NCBI GenBank assembly: GCA_963995525.1
Contig: OZ023216.1
Coordinates: forward strand, 54,381,611 to 54,445,610
Length of the DNA: 64,000 nucleotides
Direction: 5' to 3'
From: Escarpia spicata
Taxonomy: Eukaryota; Annelida; Polychaeta; Sabellida; Siboglinidae
In this document: one piece after another, positions 46,349 through 57,920 of the stretch
How positions within the stretch are numbered: the stretch's first letter is position 1
Layout of the letters: every line of letters starts with the position of its first letter
The notes under the pieces: model-generated
Database searches by the model: none
Told to the model about the DNA's origin: nothing
Seen by the model: only the letters and a program-made list of their open reading frames with translations
Program-made: the position numbers and the translations under genes

Positions 46349-47240
46349 TGTGACATCTAGGTTCATTTCTAGAAACCTCAATAAATTGACACAAATGCTT
46401 TGGTTGTACAGACAATTGACTTTATTACATAAATTGTTGAAGAAAACGTAGTTTCACCAATATAATCAAAGAAAATTAATGAAATGTCAATCAGTCAAAA
46501 AGTCATAGTCGTGATTTTTGACATAGAAAAATGCAATACAATTTCTGATAACAACAGACTAATCCATACATTTTAACTTTTTTTTAACAAAATTACTCTA
46601 TAATGAATTGATTTAACATGTGTAGGCAATATTTAAAGGATTTGACTGAATTTGCAGAACATTTTAATGATAATCATGGTCGGGAGTTTTGACCTGATCA
46701 ATTGTAGGGTCAACATCACGAACATACACGGTCAATAAAACTGTGTGAAATCCTGCGCACAAAGACCCCACAAAATATCAAGAGAAACCACACGACAAGA
46801 TTTATATTGCACATGCCGAGATTCTATTGATAATGCACCTTCTATTTAACTATATTTGTACAGTCGTCACGACTGTCACGGTCTTGGTTTATGCAAAACA
46901 ATTTGATGGACTATTTTTTACTTCAATCTGACGACATCGTATCTCCTTTGGTGGAAAACGGCGACAACGTCACATGACCATTTGTATGCCATCAGTTGAT
47001 AGCAACTTGGTTTTCCTTCTCACAATTTTGGAAGTAGTCCGGTTTTTTATGGGACGAATGGTCATGATTTATTGACGGAAAATAATTTCCTCTTCTTTCA
47101 GATGGTATAAAATATGGGATTTTGCCAGAAAATAGTTGGAAACGTAGTGAGTTGATTTCACCCCTATCGGAGAGTATCTTACAAGGTAAAATGCTCATAA
47201 TAAAAACAATATTTACTTGGTACTAACATTACGCTATGAC
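46349..47240. other. unique sequence within the broken LINE
   Basis: No recognised gene; it may be an inserted element of unknown type. Confidence 0.4.
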
Positions 47241-47339
47241 CGCCATTGATGCACCATGACCATGATACACAACTTCTAGACGCTAACAAATATGTTTTCC
47301 TTTATAAAACAAAGAACAGAACACGTATTCATGAAGAAT

Positions 47340-47890
47340 ACTTACTTACTTATGTCCATCGTCCCTCCTGGGGCATAGGCCGTCGACAACAGCTCTCCAG
47401 AGTCTTCTGTCCAGGGCTCTTGTTTCAAGCTGTCTCCAAGTGTGTCCTGTCTTCTTGGTGTCAACCTGAGGTCCCTTCGCCACGTGTTCTTTGGACGGCC
47501 TCTTTTTCTCCTGCCTTGTGGGTTCCATGTGAGAGCCTGTGTGGTGATATTTGATGCTGGTTCCCGGAGCGTGTGATCAATACATCCCTATCGTCTTCTT
47601 CTTATTTCATCTTCGGCAGACAGTTGGTGTGTCCTCCTCCACAAGTCAATGTTGCTGATGGTGTCTGGCCAGCGGATCTGGAGGATTCTTCTTAGGCAGC
47701 TGTTGATGAAGGTCTGTACTTTCTTGATGGTGGTGTTAGTTGTCCTCCATGTCTCTGCTCCATACAGTAGGACTGACTTCACGTTGGAGTTAAACAGTCG
47801 GATCTTCGTGTGTAATGACAACACTTTGGAGTTGCAGATATTCTTGAGCTGTCTAAATGCTCCTCTCGCCTTGCCAATCCTTCAAGAATA
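47340..47890 (-). pseudogene. LINE ORF2 C-terminus (RTE-like or related)
   Basis: Minus strand: SVLLYGAETWRTTNTTIKKV, CLRRILQIRWPDTISN, a frame break, then [20 protein letters not shown] and [17 protein letters not shown]. Classic LINE ORF2 end, inserted opposite to the CR1-like LINE around it. Confidence 0.8.
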
Positions 47891-48167
47891 CTATGTATTT
47901 TATTTATTGACATCACTGCATATAAAACAAAACAAAATTGTAATGCTTTGATAGAACATTCAAAATTGGCACTTTTTATGTCACACTTTCAAACATTCTT
48001 AAAGCCGCATTTATGTTCGACGAAAAATATTCTTTACTTTTTAAATTTATTTTATATTTTTATGATGTCTATGAATGATGTATCCCAAAAAATGGAACAT
48101 ATCTGTTTGGTCTGCCATCCAAATCAGCATTTCAAAATGTTACATATAATGCACAGTGAGTCAGAGT

Positions 48168-48490
48168 ACAGTGTGGATATGTCCAGATACCAAACCATAA
48201 AGATTGGCAACTGTTGTTCAGCCGCACTGCCAACTTTATTTGGTGTTCCCCAGGGTTCAGTTCTTGGGCCTTTGCTTTTTACTCTTTACACCACTAAGCT
48301 CTGTTATACAAAGACATAACTTGGATCATCATCTTTATGCTGATGATACTCAGATCTACATTTCGTTGGCTACCCCGGATACAAATCGCTCCTTTAACCA
48401 GCTAAGTGATTGCCTTCAAGATATCTTCCACTGGATGACAGCAAATTAAAATTAAATGCAAATAAAACCGAATTGATCATTATTGGTACT
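48168..48490 (+). pseudogene. CR1/L2-like LINE: RT catalytic YADD segment
   Basis: Resumes the element at SRYQTIKIGNC. It includes FGVPQGSVLGPLLFTLYTT, then LDHHLYADDTQIYISLATPD with the YADD catalytic box, and LKLNANKTELIIIGT. One frameshift separates the GVPQG and YADD parts. Confidence 0.85.
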
Positions 48491-48800
48491 CCAATGCAGC
48501 TCCATTGGCTTCCGGTGTACAAAATATTGCTGCTTTTGTTTCAAGCCCAACATGGCATCGTACCGTCGTACATCACTGACTTGCTCGATGCGTACCGACC
48601 AGCCGTGTGCTACGTTCTGCCAACAACAATGACCTGTGTGTGCCGCCATCCAACAGCAGATACGGCGATCGCTCCTTCTCAGTTTCGGCCCCACGGATGT
48701 GGAACACTCTTCTGTTAGAATTAAAGACAGCCACATTCAAGCGACTTTTAAAAACTCACCTCTTCCGTATAGCATTCTATGTTTAGCTTAGTCTGTGATC
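48491..48800 (+). mobile_element. second LINE 3' end joined at 48490
   Basis: Reads QLHWLPVYKILLLLFQAQHG and IVPSYITDLLDAYRP. A shifted frame then gives a SFR.RMWNTLLLELKTATFK-like end. The jump from IIGTP to LHWLPV skips ~150 residues of the ORF: a deletion or a chimera. Confidence 0.65.
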
Positions 48801-49079
48801 TCGTACATGACATAGTTTTTTTAATAATTTATTATCATTTAACTAACTTATTGATGTCTTATGATGCACATATTATGTCACGTTTTAATTAATGCTATAT
48901 CCTTTTACCACCTAATCTTATTACCCATGCATTATGCATCACGGTTTTAGCAATTTATTTTATTTATTTTTATTATCTTTTATTTAACTACCTAGTTTTA
49001 ATATTCATGTATTAATTTATTTTAGCGCCTCTGAAAGGACTTTTGTCTAGAATTATGGCACTCTACAAGTTGACTCATT

Positions 49080-49680
49080 ATTATTACTACTTGACTATTG
49101 CAATTCTCTCCTTTATAATATCACTAGCAAGGATATTACAAAACTTCAACATGTCCAAAATTGTCTTGCAAGAGTAGTTACAAGATCCCCTCGTTTTTTC
49201 TTGCTATGTACCACTTTTGAAGTCCGCATTGGCTTCCTGTACGATATCGTATAATATTTAAGATCTGTACCATTACATACCAGGCACTGTCCTTACTTGC
49301 ATTCACTGCTTACTCCTGTAAGCAATTCTATCCAGATTTGAGCATCTAGTTCTGACCTACTTTTTGTTCCTAGAGTCAACACTAACATTGGAACTAGGGC
49401 TTTTTCTGTTGCTGCACCAACTCTTTGGAATATGCTCCCTCTTAGTGTTAGATCAGTTGAAAATATTACAAAATTTCATCGTTATTGAAAAACTTATCTT
49501 GCTAATCCACCATAGCTCCTTAGCGCCTTGACCCATCTGTTGACAACTGGAATACTGCTTATGGATTTTGAGATTGACCAATCCTTTTGTCTTGATGCGC
49601 CTCTGAGGTCGGTTTCCAAGGAATTAGGCGTAGCAGAGGTTATCTTATTATTATTATTAATAAATAAATAAAGATCCTGT
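49080..49680 (+). mobile_element. CR1/L2-like LINE C-terminus and 3' tail
   Basis: Reads YCNSLLYNITSKDITKLQHV, QNCLARVVTRSPRF, VPRVNTNIGTRAFSVAAPTL and WNMLPLSVRSVENITKF. It then has a tail ending in (TTA)n. The tail also occurs at 23298-23440. Contains stops. Confidence 0.8.
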
Positions 49681-49744
49681 TTAGAAACATGTCATTGAAG
49701 TATGTCTTATTGGTCTCATATTGACTGTTGCACCTGTGTCTGTA

Positions 49745-50872
49745 GCAGATTAACACACACACGCAGCCCAAAGTAAGTGTACACACACCCGAAGTAAGTG
49801 TACACACACCCTGAAGTAAGTGTACACACAGCCTGAAGTAAGTTTACACATAGCCTGAAGTAAGTGTACACACAGCCTGAAGTAAGTGTACACACAGCCT
49901 GAAGTAAGTGTACACACAGCCTGAAGTAAGTGTACAAACAGCCTGAAGTAAGTGTACACACAGCCTGAAGTAAGTTTACACACAGCCTGAAGTAAGTGTA
50001 CACACAGCCTGAAGTAAGTTTACACACAGCCTGAAGTAAGTTAACACGCAGCCTGAAGTAAGTGTACATACAGCCTGAAGTAAGTGTACACACAGCCTGA
50101 AGTGTACACACAGCCTGAAGTGTACACACAGCCTGAAGTAAGTTTACACACAGCCTGAAGTAAGTGTACACACAGCCTGAAGTAACTTTACACACAGCCT
50201 GAAGTAAGTTAACACGCAGCCTGAAGTAAGTGTACACACAGCCTGAAGTATGTGTACACACAGCCTGAAGTAAGTGTACACACAGCCTGAAGTAAGTTTA
50301 CACGCAGCCTGAAGTAAGTGTACACACAGCCTGAAGTAAGTTTACATGCAGCCTGAGGTAAGTGTACACACAGCCTGAGGAAAGTGTACACACAGCCTGA
50401 GGTAAATGTACACACAGCCTGAGGAAAGTTTACACACAGCCTGAGGTAAGTGTAAAAACAGCCTGAGGTAAGTGTACACACAGCCTGGGGTAAGTGTAAA
50501 CACAGCCTGAGGTAAGTGTACACACAGCCTGAGGAAAGTTTACACACAGCCTGAGGTAAGTGTAAAAACAGCCTGAGGTAAGTGTACACACAGCCTGGGG
50601 TGTGTAAACACAGCCTGAGGTAAGTGTACACACAACCTGAGGAAAGTTTACACACAGCCTGAGGTAAGTGTAAAAACAGCCTGAGGTAAGTGTACACACA
50701 GCCTGGGGTAAGTGTAAACACAGCCTGAGGTAAATGTACACACAGCCTGAGGAAAGTTTACACAGAGCCTGAGGTAAGTGTAACCACAGCCTGAGGTAAG
50801 TGTACACACAGCATGAGGTAAGTGTACACACAGCCTGAGGTAAGCGTACACCCAGCCTGAGGTAAATACAGT
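49745..50872. repeat. 22-bp array, ~50 copies in two subfamilies
   Basis: Unit CCTGAAGTAAGTGTACACAC AG to 50340, then CCTGAGGTAAGTGTACACAC AG. The minus strand of the unit reads ACACTTACTTCAGG (acceptor-like), the plus strand GTAAGT (donor-like). Confidence 0.95.
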
Positions 50873-50879
50873 ATACTGA

Positions 50880-51030
50880 TGTCCATGGTATGTTAGCTTT
50901 CATGGTATGTTAGTGTCCACTGTATGTAAGTGTCCATGGTATGTTAGTGTCCACTGTATGTAACTGTCCATGGTATGTTTGCATCCATATCATGTTAGTG
51001 TCAACTGTATGTTAGTGTCCATGGTATGCT
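50880..51030. repeat. 22-bp GTCCATGGTATGTTA repeat, ~7 copies
   Basis: Alternates GTCCATGGTATGTTAGT and GTCCACTGTATGTAAGT. Confidence 0.85.
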
Positions 51031-51799
51031 GTGACTACGACAACTAATAGTTCCGCTACAATATGTCTTCATTTAAATCCTAACCATATTCATAAATCAA
51101 CACACAATAACAAATAAATGCTGTCCTGAATGTTGTAAATGTCTGTGCGAAATAAGAGACTGAGCAGAGCAGAGGCCCACTGGGTGCAGTCAAAGCCAAG
51201 CATTCACTGTCTTGTGGCCCGCCGCCAAGTAACCAGACATACATGAGCAGTGCTTTGACAGACCACTGCTCACTTAGTGCAGATGTCTATAACTCCACAA
51301 CACTAGACAAACACAGGGAGCCTTAATCCGCCTGACACAGGTCTAACTAGCCTCAGCACAGCTTTGTGAGACTGTTTTAGCACCTGCATTCAGGTGTTTG
51401 TAGACTGTCAACTGCAAGTGCAAGAGTTCCACCCAGGTCAGCCTCAATGCATTATACAAGTGAATGCTGCATTTGCCACATTCATTATGTGAACTCATAT
51501 CTGTAATTGATGTATGTAGATCAAGGCTTAGCCATAAACACTGAGTCTAGAGGCCTGGCATCTTTGATGGGCTGCTGGAAGAGATAAGACCACTACGGGT
51601 AATTGGTTTAATTAAGTTTGCATTCTTCTCTCCTGTTGAAAAATAGTGCATTTATTTTTTGATCCCTTGATTATCGTGAGTAAATAATGTTTATAAATAT
51701 TATTATGTAGTAGTGGAATCAGTATTTACCTAACAAAAACTTTGCTTGGCGTATGTGAAAATGGACACATGCTGGAATAATCTGACAGCTGGATATTTT
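51031..51799. other. unique sequence
   Basis: No gene or element recognised. Confidence 0.45.
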
Positions 51800-51935
51800 G
51801 GTACTTTTCGATACAAGTACTATTTTACTTTTCATTAAATACTTTCTTGGGGGATACTTTTATTTAAGTAGTTTTTTGGGAGCTACTTTTACTTTTATTT
51901 AATTACTTTATTGGAGTACTTGTATCAGCACTGTT
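51800..51935. mobile_element. MITE-like inverted repeat
   Basis: TCGATACAAGTACT at the left and AGTACTTGTATCAGCACTG at the right are inverted, around TTACTTTTATTTAA-type sequence. The end CAGTGCTGATACAAGTACT is hAT-like in style. It abuts the 24-bp array. Confidence 0.45.
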
Positions 51936-51936
51936 A

Positions 51937-53165
51937 CCGACCATAGTAGACATGTATCCACCTACCCTTGTAGACATGTATCCACCTACCCTAGTAGACA
52001 TGTGTCCACCTACCCTAATAGACATGTGTCCACCTACCCTAGTAGACATGTGTCCACCTACCCTAGTAGACATGTGTCCACCTACCCTAGTAGACATGTG
52101 TCCACCTACCCTAGTAGACATGTGTCCACCTACCCTAGTAGACATGTGTCCACCTACCCTAATAGACATGTATCCACCTACCCTAATAGACATGTGTCCA
52201 CCTACCCTAGTAGACATGTGTCCACCTACCCTAATAGTCATGTATCCATCTACCCTAATATACATGTGTCCACCTACCCTAGCAGACATGTGTCCACCTA
52301 CCCTAATAGTCATGTATCCATCTACCCTAGCAGACATGTTTCCATCTACCCTAGCAGACATGTGTCCACCTACCCTAATAGTCATGTATCCACCTACCCT
52401 AGCAGACATGTTTCCATCTACCCTAGTAGACATGTGTCCACTTACCCTAGTACACATGTGTCCACCTACCCTAGTAGACATGTGTCCACCTACCCTAATA
52501 GACATGTGTCCACCTACCCTAGTAGACATGAGTCCACCTACCCTAATAGACATATGTCCACTTACCCTAATATACATGTGTCCACCTACCCTAGTAGACA
52601 TGTGTCCACCTACCCTAATAGACATGTGTCCACCTACCCTAATAGACATGTGTCCACCTACCCTAATAGACATGTGTCCACCTACCCTAATAGACATGTG
52701 TCCACCTACCCTAGTAGACATGTGTCCACCTACCCTAATAGACATGTGTCCACCTACCCTAGTAGACATGTTTCCATGTACCCTAGTAGACATGTGTCCA
52801 CCTACCCTAATAGACATGTGTCCACCTACCCTAGTAGACATGTGTCCACCTACCCTAATAGACATGTGTCCACCTACCCTAGTAGACATGTGTCCACCTA
52901 CCTTAGTAGACATGTGTCCACCTACCCTAATAGACATGTGTCCACCTACCCTAGTAGACATGTGTCCACCTACCCTAATAGACATGTGTCCACCTACCCT
53001 AGTAGACATGTGTCCACCTACCCTAGTAGACATGTGTCCACCTACCCTAATAGACATGTGTCCACCTACCCTAGTAGACATGTGTCCACCTACCCTAATA
53101 GACATGTGTCCACCTACCCTAGTAGACATGTTTCCATGTACCCTAGTAGACATGTGTCCATCTAC
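51937..53165 (-). repeat. 24-bp array: candidate exon end + donor, ~50 copies
   Basis: Minus unit GGACACATGTCTACTAGG followed by GTAGGT; the candidate exon ends GGGACACACAACCAGG followed by GTAGAT. So 18 exon-like bases plus a donor hexamer are repeated. Open in several frames on both strands for 400-500 codons, an artefact of the unit. Confidence 0.8.
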
Positions 53166-53459
53166 CCTGGTTGTGTGTCCCAACTTGAGGACTGAGGTGC
53201 ATTCTGGCTGGAGGTCGAGCAGGCACTCCCTGTCTGAGAGGACGTCGTAAGTGCGGGCCGTGAGACTACAGCGTCGGCCAGAGTCCACACAACAAAAGCG
53301 TCCAGCCATGGCACAGCCACGCTGACCCTTCACGCAGCCAGGTACTCTGTGGTCAAGAGCACATGACATCTGCAGGCGACTCGTGTCACTGGTGACTTGC
53401 ATCGGCTGACGCTGCCATCGTTGTGACACACGCACTACGCCGTGTCGAGATGACATCAT
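53166..53459 (-). CDS. candidate 5' coding exon (possible Pde8 first exon)
   Basis: 98 codons from an ATG pair to a GTAGAT donor, with an in-frame stop (TGA) 21 nt before the ATG. The frame continues into the 24-bp array, which is intron. The product is basic and cysteine-rich in the middle (GCVKGQRGCAMAGRFCC), unlike the MGC start of mammalian PDE8, and I do not recognise it. Phase 0 at the donor fits exon 1. Support: the exon end plus donor is amplified as the adjoining 24-bp array, exactly as in the proven exons. A second frame (Ser/Thr-rich, TTSSQTGSACSTSSQNAPQ) is also open over the 3' half. It could be an exon of another transcript. Confidence 0.45.
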
Positions 53460-53519
53460 TAGAATGCTAACTAACTCTCATGCTGGGACTGCCTCAATCA
53501 CTGCTGCTGCAACAGGCAA

Positions 53520-53560
53520 ATCTATATTGTGTAACTGCGTCTGAATGACGTCACAGACCA
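53520..53560 (-). promoter_or_regulatory. possible promoter: CRE octamer and TATA-like element
   Basis: On the minus strand a perfect TGACGTCA (53547-53554) is followed about 20 nt later by AATATAG, and the candidate first ATG lies ~65 nt further on. The spacing would suit a TATA promoter with a short leader. A cAMP-responsive promoter on a cAMP phosphodiesterase would be feedback control, but this is inference only; one octamer per window is expected by chance. Confidence 0.25.
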
Positions 53561-53667
53561 ACACAACACACAGCGCAAGACACAGCGCAACAACAGAGCA
53601 GTACTGCACACTGCCACTGACTGCAGCCGCTCACTGCTGCCAACACTGCCTGGGTCTGCTGGCGTAT

Positions 53668-54484
53668 TCACTGTGCCACGGTTGGTGGCTGTATTCACTG
53701 TGCCACGGTTGGTGGCTGTATTCACTGTGCCATGGTTGGTGGCTGTATTCACTGTGCCACGGTTGGGGGTTGTATTCACTGTGCCATGGTTGGTGGCTGT
53801 ATTCACTGTGCCACGGTTGGTGGCTGTATTCACTGTGCCACGGTTGGGGGTTGTATTCACTGTGCCATGGTTGGTGGCTGTATTCACTGTGCCACGGTTG
53901 GGGGCTGTATTCACTGTGCCACGGTTGGGGGTTGTATTCACTGTGCCACGGTTGGGGGCTGTATTCACTGTGCCACGGTTGGTGGCTGTATTCACTGTGC
54001 CACGGTTGGTGGCTGTATTCACTGTGCCACGGTTGGTGGCTGTATTCACTGTGCCACGGTTGGTGGCTGTATTCACTGTGCCACGGTTGGTGGCTGTATT
54101 CACTGTGCCACGATTGGTGGCTGTATTCACTGTGCCACGGTTGGTGGCTGTATTCACTGTGCCACGGTTGGTGGCTGTATTCACTGTGCCACGGTTGGTG
54201 GCTGTATTCACTGTGCCACGATTGGTGGCTGTATTCACTGTGCCACGATTGGTGGCTGTATTCACTGTGCCACGGTTGGTGGCTGTATTCACTGTGCCAC
54301 GGTTGGTGGCTGTATTCACTGTGCCATGGTTGGTGGCTGTATTCACTGTGCCATGGTTGGTGGCTGTATTCACTGTGCCACGATTGGTGGCTGTATTCAC
54401 TGTGCCATGGTTGGTGGCTGTATTCACTGTGTCATGGTTGGTGGCTGTATTCACTGTGCCATGGTTGGTGGCTGTATTCACTTT
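53668..54484. repeat. 27-bp minisatellite, ~30 copies
   Basis: Unit GTATTCACTGTGCCACGGTT GGTGGCT, with GGGGGTT and CATGGTT variants. Upstream of the candidate first exon. All plus frames are open. Confidence 0.95.
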
Positions 54485-54739
54485 GCTAGATGAGTGCGTT
54501 CAGATGATGAAGTTAACGGACACATTGTGCTTCACATACAACACAGCATGGCGGCAGAAAGACAAGATGCCAACACACTAAGGAATTTGCAACAAATTTA
54601 CACTAGAATTTCCTCTAAATAGCTAAATATAATATAAATAAAAGGTTGTTATTTTGCAAGCAACACTATTTACTGCAAATTTTCACTTGTTCACCAAACA
54701 ACCATGCAGGATCATTCTACTTGTCCGGACAAAACATCA

Positions 54740-55250
54740 CTTGTCCTGTTGTCAGATGAGATTTGGACCCGGGTGATATTTGGACCTGCGGGTCCAAATA
54801 TCATAGCAAAATATGGATCCGCCCTATGACATTTGGACACCTCTTTAAATGTACTAATCATTATATTTGTGACGTCTTATTGCTAGTTCATGACAGGTTT
54901 CTGTTGATATATCCAGGTGTCTGTGGCACATTACTTCCTATGTCAGAAGGTCACAATAAACTAAATTAGCATAAATTCTCCAATTAAGGAGTATACAATT
55001 CATGTTTTGTTCTTAATATTCAGTGGCTTCATCCTTATAATGTCAGTGGGATATACAATATTCAACATAAAGATTGGGAGGTCAAAATATCATAGCATGA
55101 AAAAAGGACCCGTGTCTGCAACTTTTGTTGACAAAATTACATATTGGAAGTTACTAAGCTGCTAAGCTACATTCAATATATGGAATTAGGAGGCCAAGTC
55201 AAAATATCATAGCAAAATATGGACCCCCCAAGATATTTGTATTCCTTTAA
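54740..55250. repeat. palindrome-bearing dispersed repeat, 3 copies
   Basis: A perfect inverted repeat GATATTTGGACC-TGCG-GGTCCAAATATC (~54776-54803) is followed by AAATATCATAGCAAAATATGG. AAATATCATAGCA recurs near 55085 and 55205. Possibly a foldback element remnant. Confidence 0.55.
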
Positions 55251-55384
55251 AAATAGAAATCATTATAGCTATTCCATAAATAGTGTATATATGTGTGTAA
55301 TGAATTATGTATTAAACTTTTTACAAAGCGAGTGCAGGTTTGGGCACTCACTATTCTCATAGGTGGCGGATCATATTTCACTAT

Positions 55385-55560
55385 GATATTCGTGGAGGTG
55401 TTGGAGCCCATCCATGGAGGTGTTGGAGCCCATCCGTGGAGGTATTGGAACCCATCCATGGAGGTGTTGGAGCCCCTCCATGGAGGTGTTGGAGCCCATC
55501 AATGCAGGTGTTGGAGCCCTCCATGGAGCTCCAACCCCTCCATGGAGGTGTTTTGGTGCC
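55385..55560. repeat. 22-bp GGAGGTGTTGGAGCCC array
   Basis: About eight units, CCATCCATGGAGGTGTTGGA type. Confidence 0.9.
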
Positions 55561-56395
55561 CCTGTATGACAGTGCCCCTGTGTGATAGTTCCCCTGTGTA
55601 ATAGTGTCTCTGTGTGATAGTGTCTCTGTGTGATAGTGTCTCTGTGTGGTAGTGCCTCTGTGTGGTAGTGCCCCTGTGTGGTAGTGCCCCTGTGTGATAG
55701 AACCTTGTGTGATAGTGTCTCTGTGTCATAGTGCCTGTGTCATAGTGCCTCTGTGTCATAGTGCCTCCGTGTCATAGTGCCTCTGTGTATTAGTGCCCCT
55801 GTGTGATAGTTCATCTGTGTGATAGTGCACCTGTGTCATAGTGCCCCTGTGTTATAATGCCTCTATTGTGATAGTGCCTTGTGTGATAGTGCCGCTGTGT
55901 GATATTGCCTCTGTGTCATAGTGCCCCTATGTTATAGTGCCTCTATTGTGATAGTGCCTCTGTGTGTTAGTTACCCCTGTGTGATAGTGCCTCTGTGTGA
56001 TAATGTGATAGTGCCTCTGTGTGTTAGTTACCCCTTTGTCATAGTGCCCCTGTCTCATAGTGCCCTTGTGTTATAGTGCCTCTATTGTGATAGTTCCCCT
56101 GTGTCATAGTGACTTGTTTGCTAGTGCCTGTGTGTGATAGTGCCTTGTGTGGTAGTGCCTCTGTGTGGTAGTGCCCCTGTATAATAGTGCCTGTGTGTGA
56201 TAGTGCTTTGTGGTAGTGCCTTGTGTGATAGTGCCTCTGTGTAATAGTACCCGTGTGGTAGTGCCTCTGTGTGTGATAGTGCCTTGTGTGATAGTACCTC
56301 TGTGTCATAGTGCCCGTGTGATAGTGCCTATGTGTGATAGTGCCTCTGTGTCACAGTGCCAGTGTCTGATAGTGGCCCTGTGTGATTGTCCTGAC
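55561..56395. repeat. 16-20-bp GTGATAGTGCCTCTGT array
   Basis: About 45 degenerate units with TGTGTGATAGTGCCTCTGTG cores and indels. Confidence 0.92.
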
Positions 56396-56439
56396 TTGAC
56401 TTTAGACAGCTGTCATAACATACAAGGAACTTAAAAGGT

Positions 56440-56810
56440 AAGTAAAGGTAAGTTCATATGTAGTGCAGTATCTAGTGTTCATATGTAGTGCAGTATCTAG
56501 TGTTCATATGTAGTGCAGTATCTAGTCCTTAGGACTGCGCTTTACACCTGTTCAAGTGAACACCATCTCAACTTCTGTGGGAAGCATTCAGCCATGCTGC
56601 AATTAATGCATGAAGACTATTCGTACACAAATATCTACCACTGTTTTTAGCCAGATACTCATTCATACAGCTGAGTGAACTAGTGCAACGTAGAGTGAAC
56701 AAACTCCCAAGGTATGAAGCGGCAGCACAGTGGTCAAACCTAGGTTCTCTCAATTGAGAGTCTGGTGCTGTGGCCTCTGAGTGACTGCTCCATGCGGCAC
56801 TTACCAGAGA
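56440..56810 (-). mobile_element. tRNA-headed SINE with tandem tail
   Basis: Minus-strand head CCACAGCACCAGACTCTCAA and AACCTAGGTTTGACC (B box). The body shares CAGTTCACTCAGCTG-type and GCATTCAGCCATGC-type sequence with the 43-kb SINEs. Its 3' end carries three copies of a 27-bp motif (TTCATATGTAGTGCAGTATC). Confidence 0.7.
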
Positions 56811-56903
56811 CGGTGGAACTATGACTGCTTCTCCTTCCCTGGCCCCCTCCGGCTGCATGGTGGACAGGTGACGTAAAGATGAAGAGGGACTGGTGTCGAC
56901 TGC
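56811..56903 (-). CDS. weak candidate exon ending in GTAAGT
   Basis: An acceptor-like GAGTGAGTGCAG precedes ~93 GC-rich nt that end at a perfect GTAAGT donor. One frame reads SRHQSLFIFTSPVHHAAGGG and continues Ser-rich. Another begins at an ATG in a fair context (MQPEGAREGEAVIVPPSL). The SINE at 56440-56810 starts just past the donor. It lies on the strand and side expected for a Pde8 5' exon but matches nothing I recognise. Confidence 0.22.
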
Positions 56904-56959
56904 ACTCACTCAGCCACGCCTTCACAATAAGTGCCTTGTTCGTCTCACAACCGATCAAT

Positions 56960-57325
56960 TATTTCCATATTCTCATTTGCCACAAATCAATCAAAGCACA
57001 TCAATATCAATTGCGTCATTACATGTGTTGTTCAAGTAACCATAGCAACCAAGCTTAGTTTGCGCCAATACATTTGTGCAGCGGAGACGGTAATCCCGAG
57101 TACCTGTCGTTAGCTCCACGTGGCAAACATAGCCCAATAATTTACTGGGATAATATTTCAATGTTTGTAAGCAGCACCAGTTTGAATAGCACATTATCAC
57201 TAATGCCACGACACAATAATTATCATTATACGAGGTTTAACCATTAACACAGACATGTCATCGGATCATCTGTACAAGTCTTCATTCAATGTGACATATA
57301 TAGCAACAATGATGTCAACAGAACG
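56960..57325. other. unique sequence
   Basis: No feature recognised. Confidence 0.45.
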
Positions 57326-57327
57326 GA

Positions 57328-57560
57328 TGCCTGAATGGCCAAGCAGTGGACCTGACTGGGTCATTCAGGCTTGTTAGACCCCAGTACAAAAGATCTGAGC
57401 TCACTGGACTTCAACTCTTGTCACTGCTTCAGTCCCCACAATAGGATTTTCTTGTTGAAAAGGCCCCATTACCTACCAGGGACTTTGGCAAACACAGTGA
57501 CCACAAGTATAATGACTGCCTAGTGATTGAACATGCTTGAATGCACCGACACGCACACAT
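57328..57560 (+). mobile_element. possible tRNA-Leu-like SINE
   Basis: GCCTGAATGGCCAAGCAGTG resembles a tRNA A box region; the B box is degenerate. No second copy in the window. Confidence 0.35.
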
Positions 57561-57724
57561 TCTCTAAGGCACCAACCGCATAGCTGGGCTACTACAAAAA
57601 GACCTCTACAACCATTAATCATATCTTTTTATATCATCAATCATATGATTTGCAAACACAGCTTACTACAATTTGTCTACAAATATACAAGTATTCTGAC
57701 TATCTTCATAAATCAATGAAATTG

Positions 57725-57920
57725 TGCAAGTAGAAGTAATCTAAACCTTCTTATAGAGAGAGTTCACAGTTGTGCAAGTAGAAGTAATATAAACCTTCTT
57801 ATAGAGAGAGTTCACAGTTGTGCAAGTAGAAGTAAACTAAACCATATTATAGAGAGTTCACAGTTGTGCAAGTAGAAGTAATCTAAACCATCTTATAGAG
57901 AGAGTTCACAGTTGTGCAAG
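57725..57920. repeat. ~46-bp repeat, 4 copies
   Basis: Unit GTGCAAGTAGAAGTAATCTA and ATAGAGAGAGTTCACAGTT. Confidence 0.9.

Noticed and set aside
45607..46415. Three overlapping ~250-codon minus-strand frames
   Set aside because: 46-bp period rotates through all frames; identical peptide in each.
51903..53250. Long frames of MSTRVGGH, PPTLVDMC and STYPSRHV repeats on both strands
   Set aside because: A 24-bp unit without stops. Only the unique part (53166-53459) is considered possibly coding.
53522..54581. Four overlapping ~250-320-codon frames
   Set aside because: 27-bp stop-free satellite.
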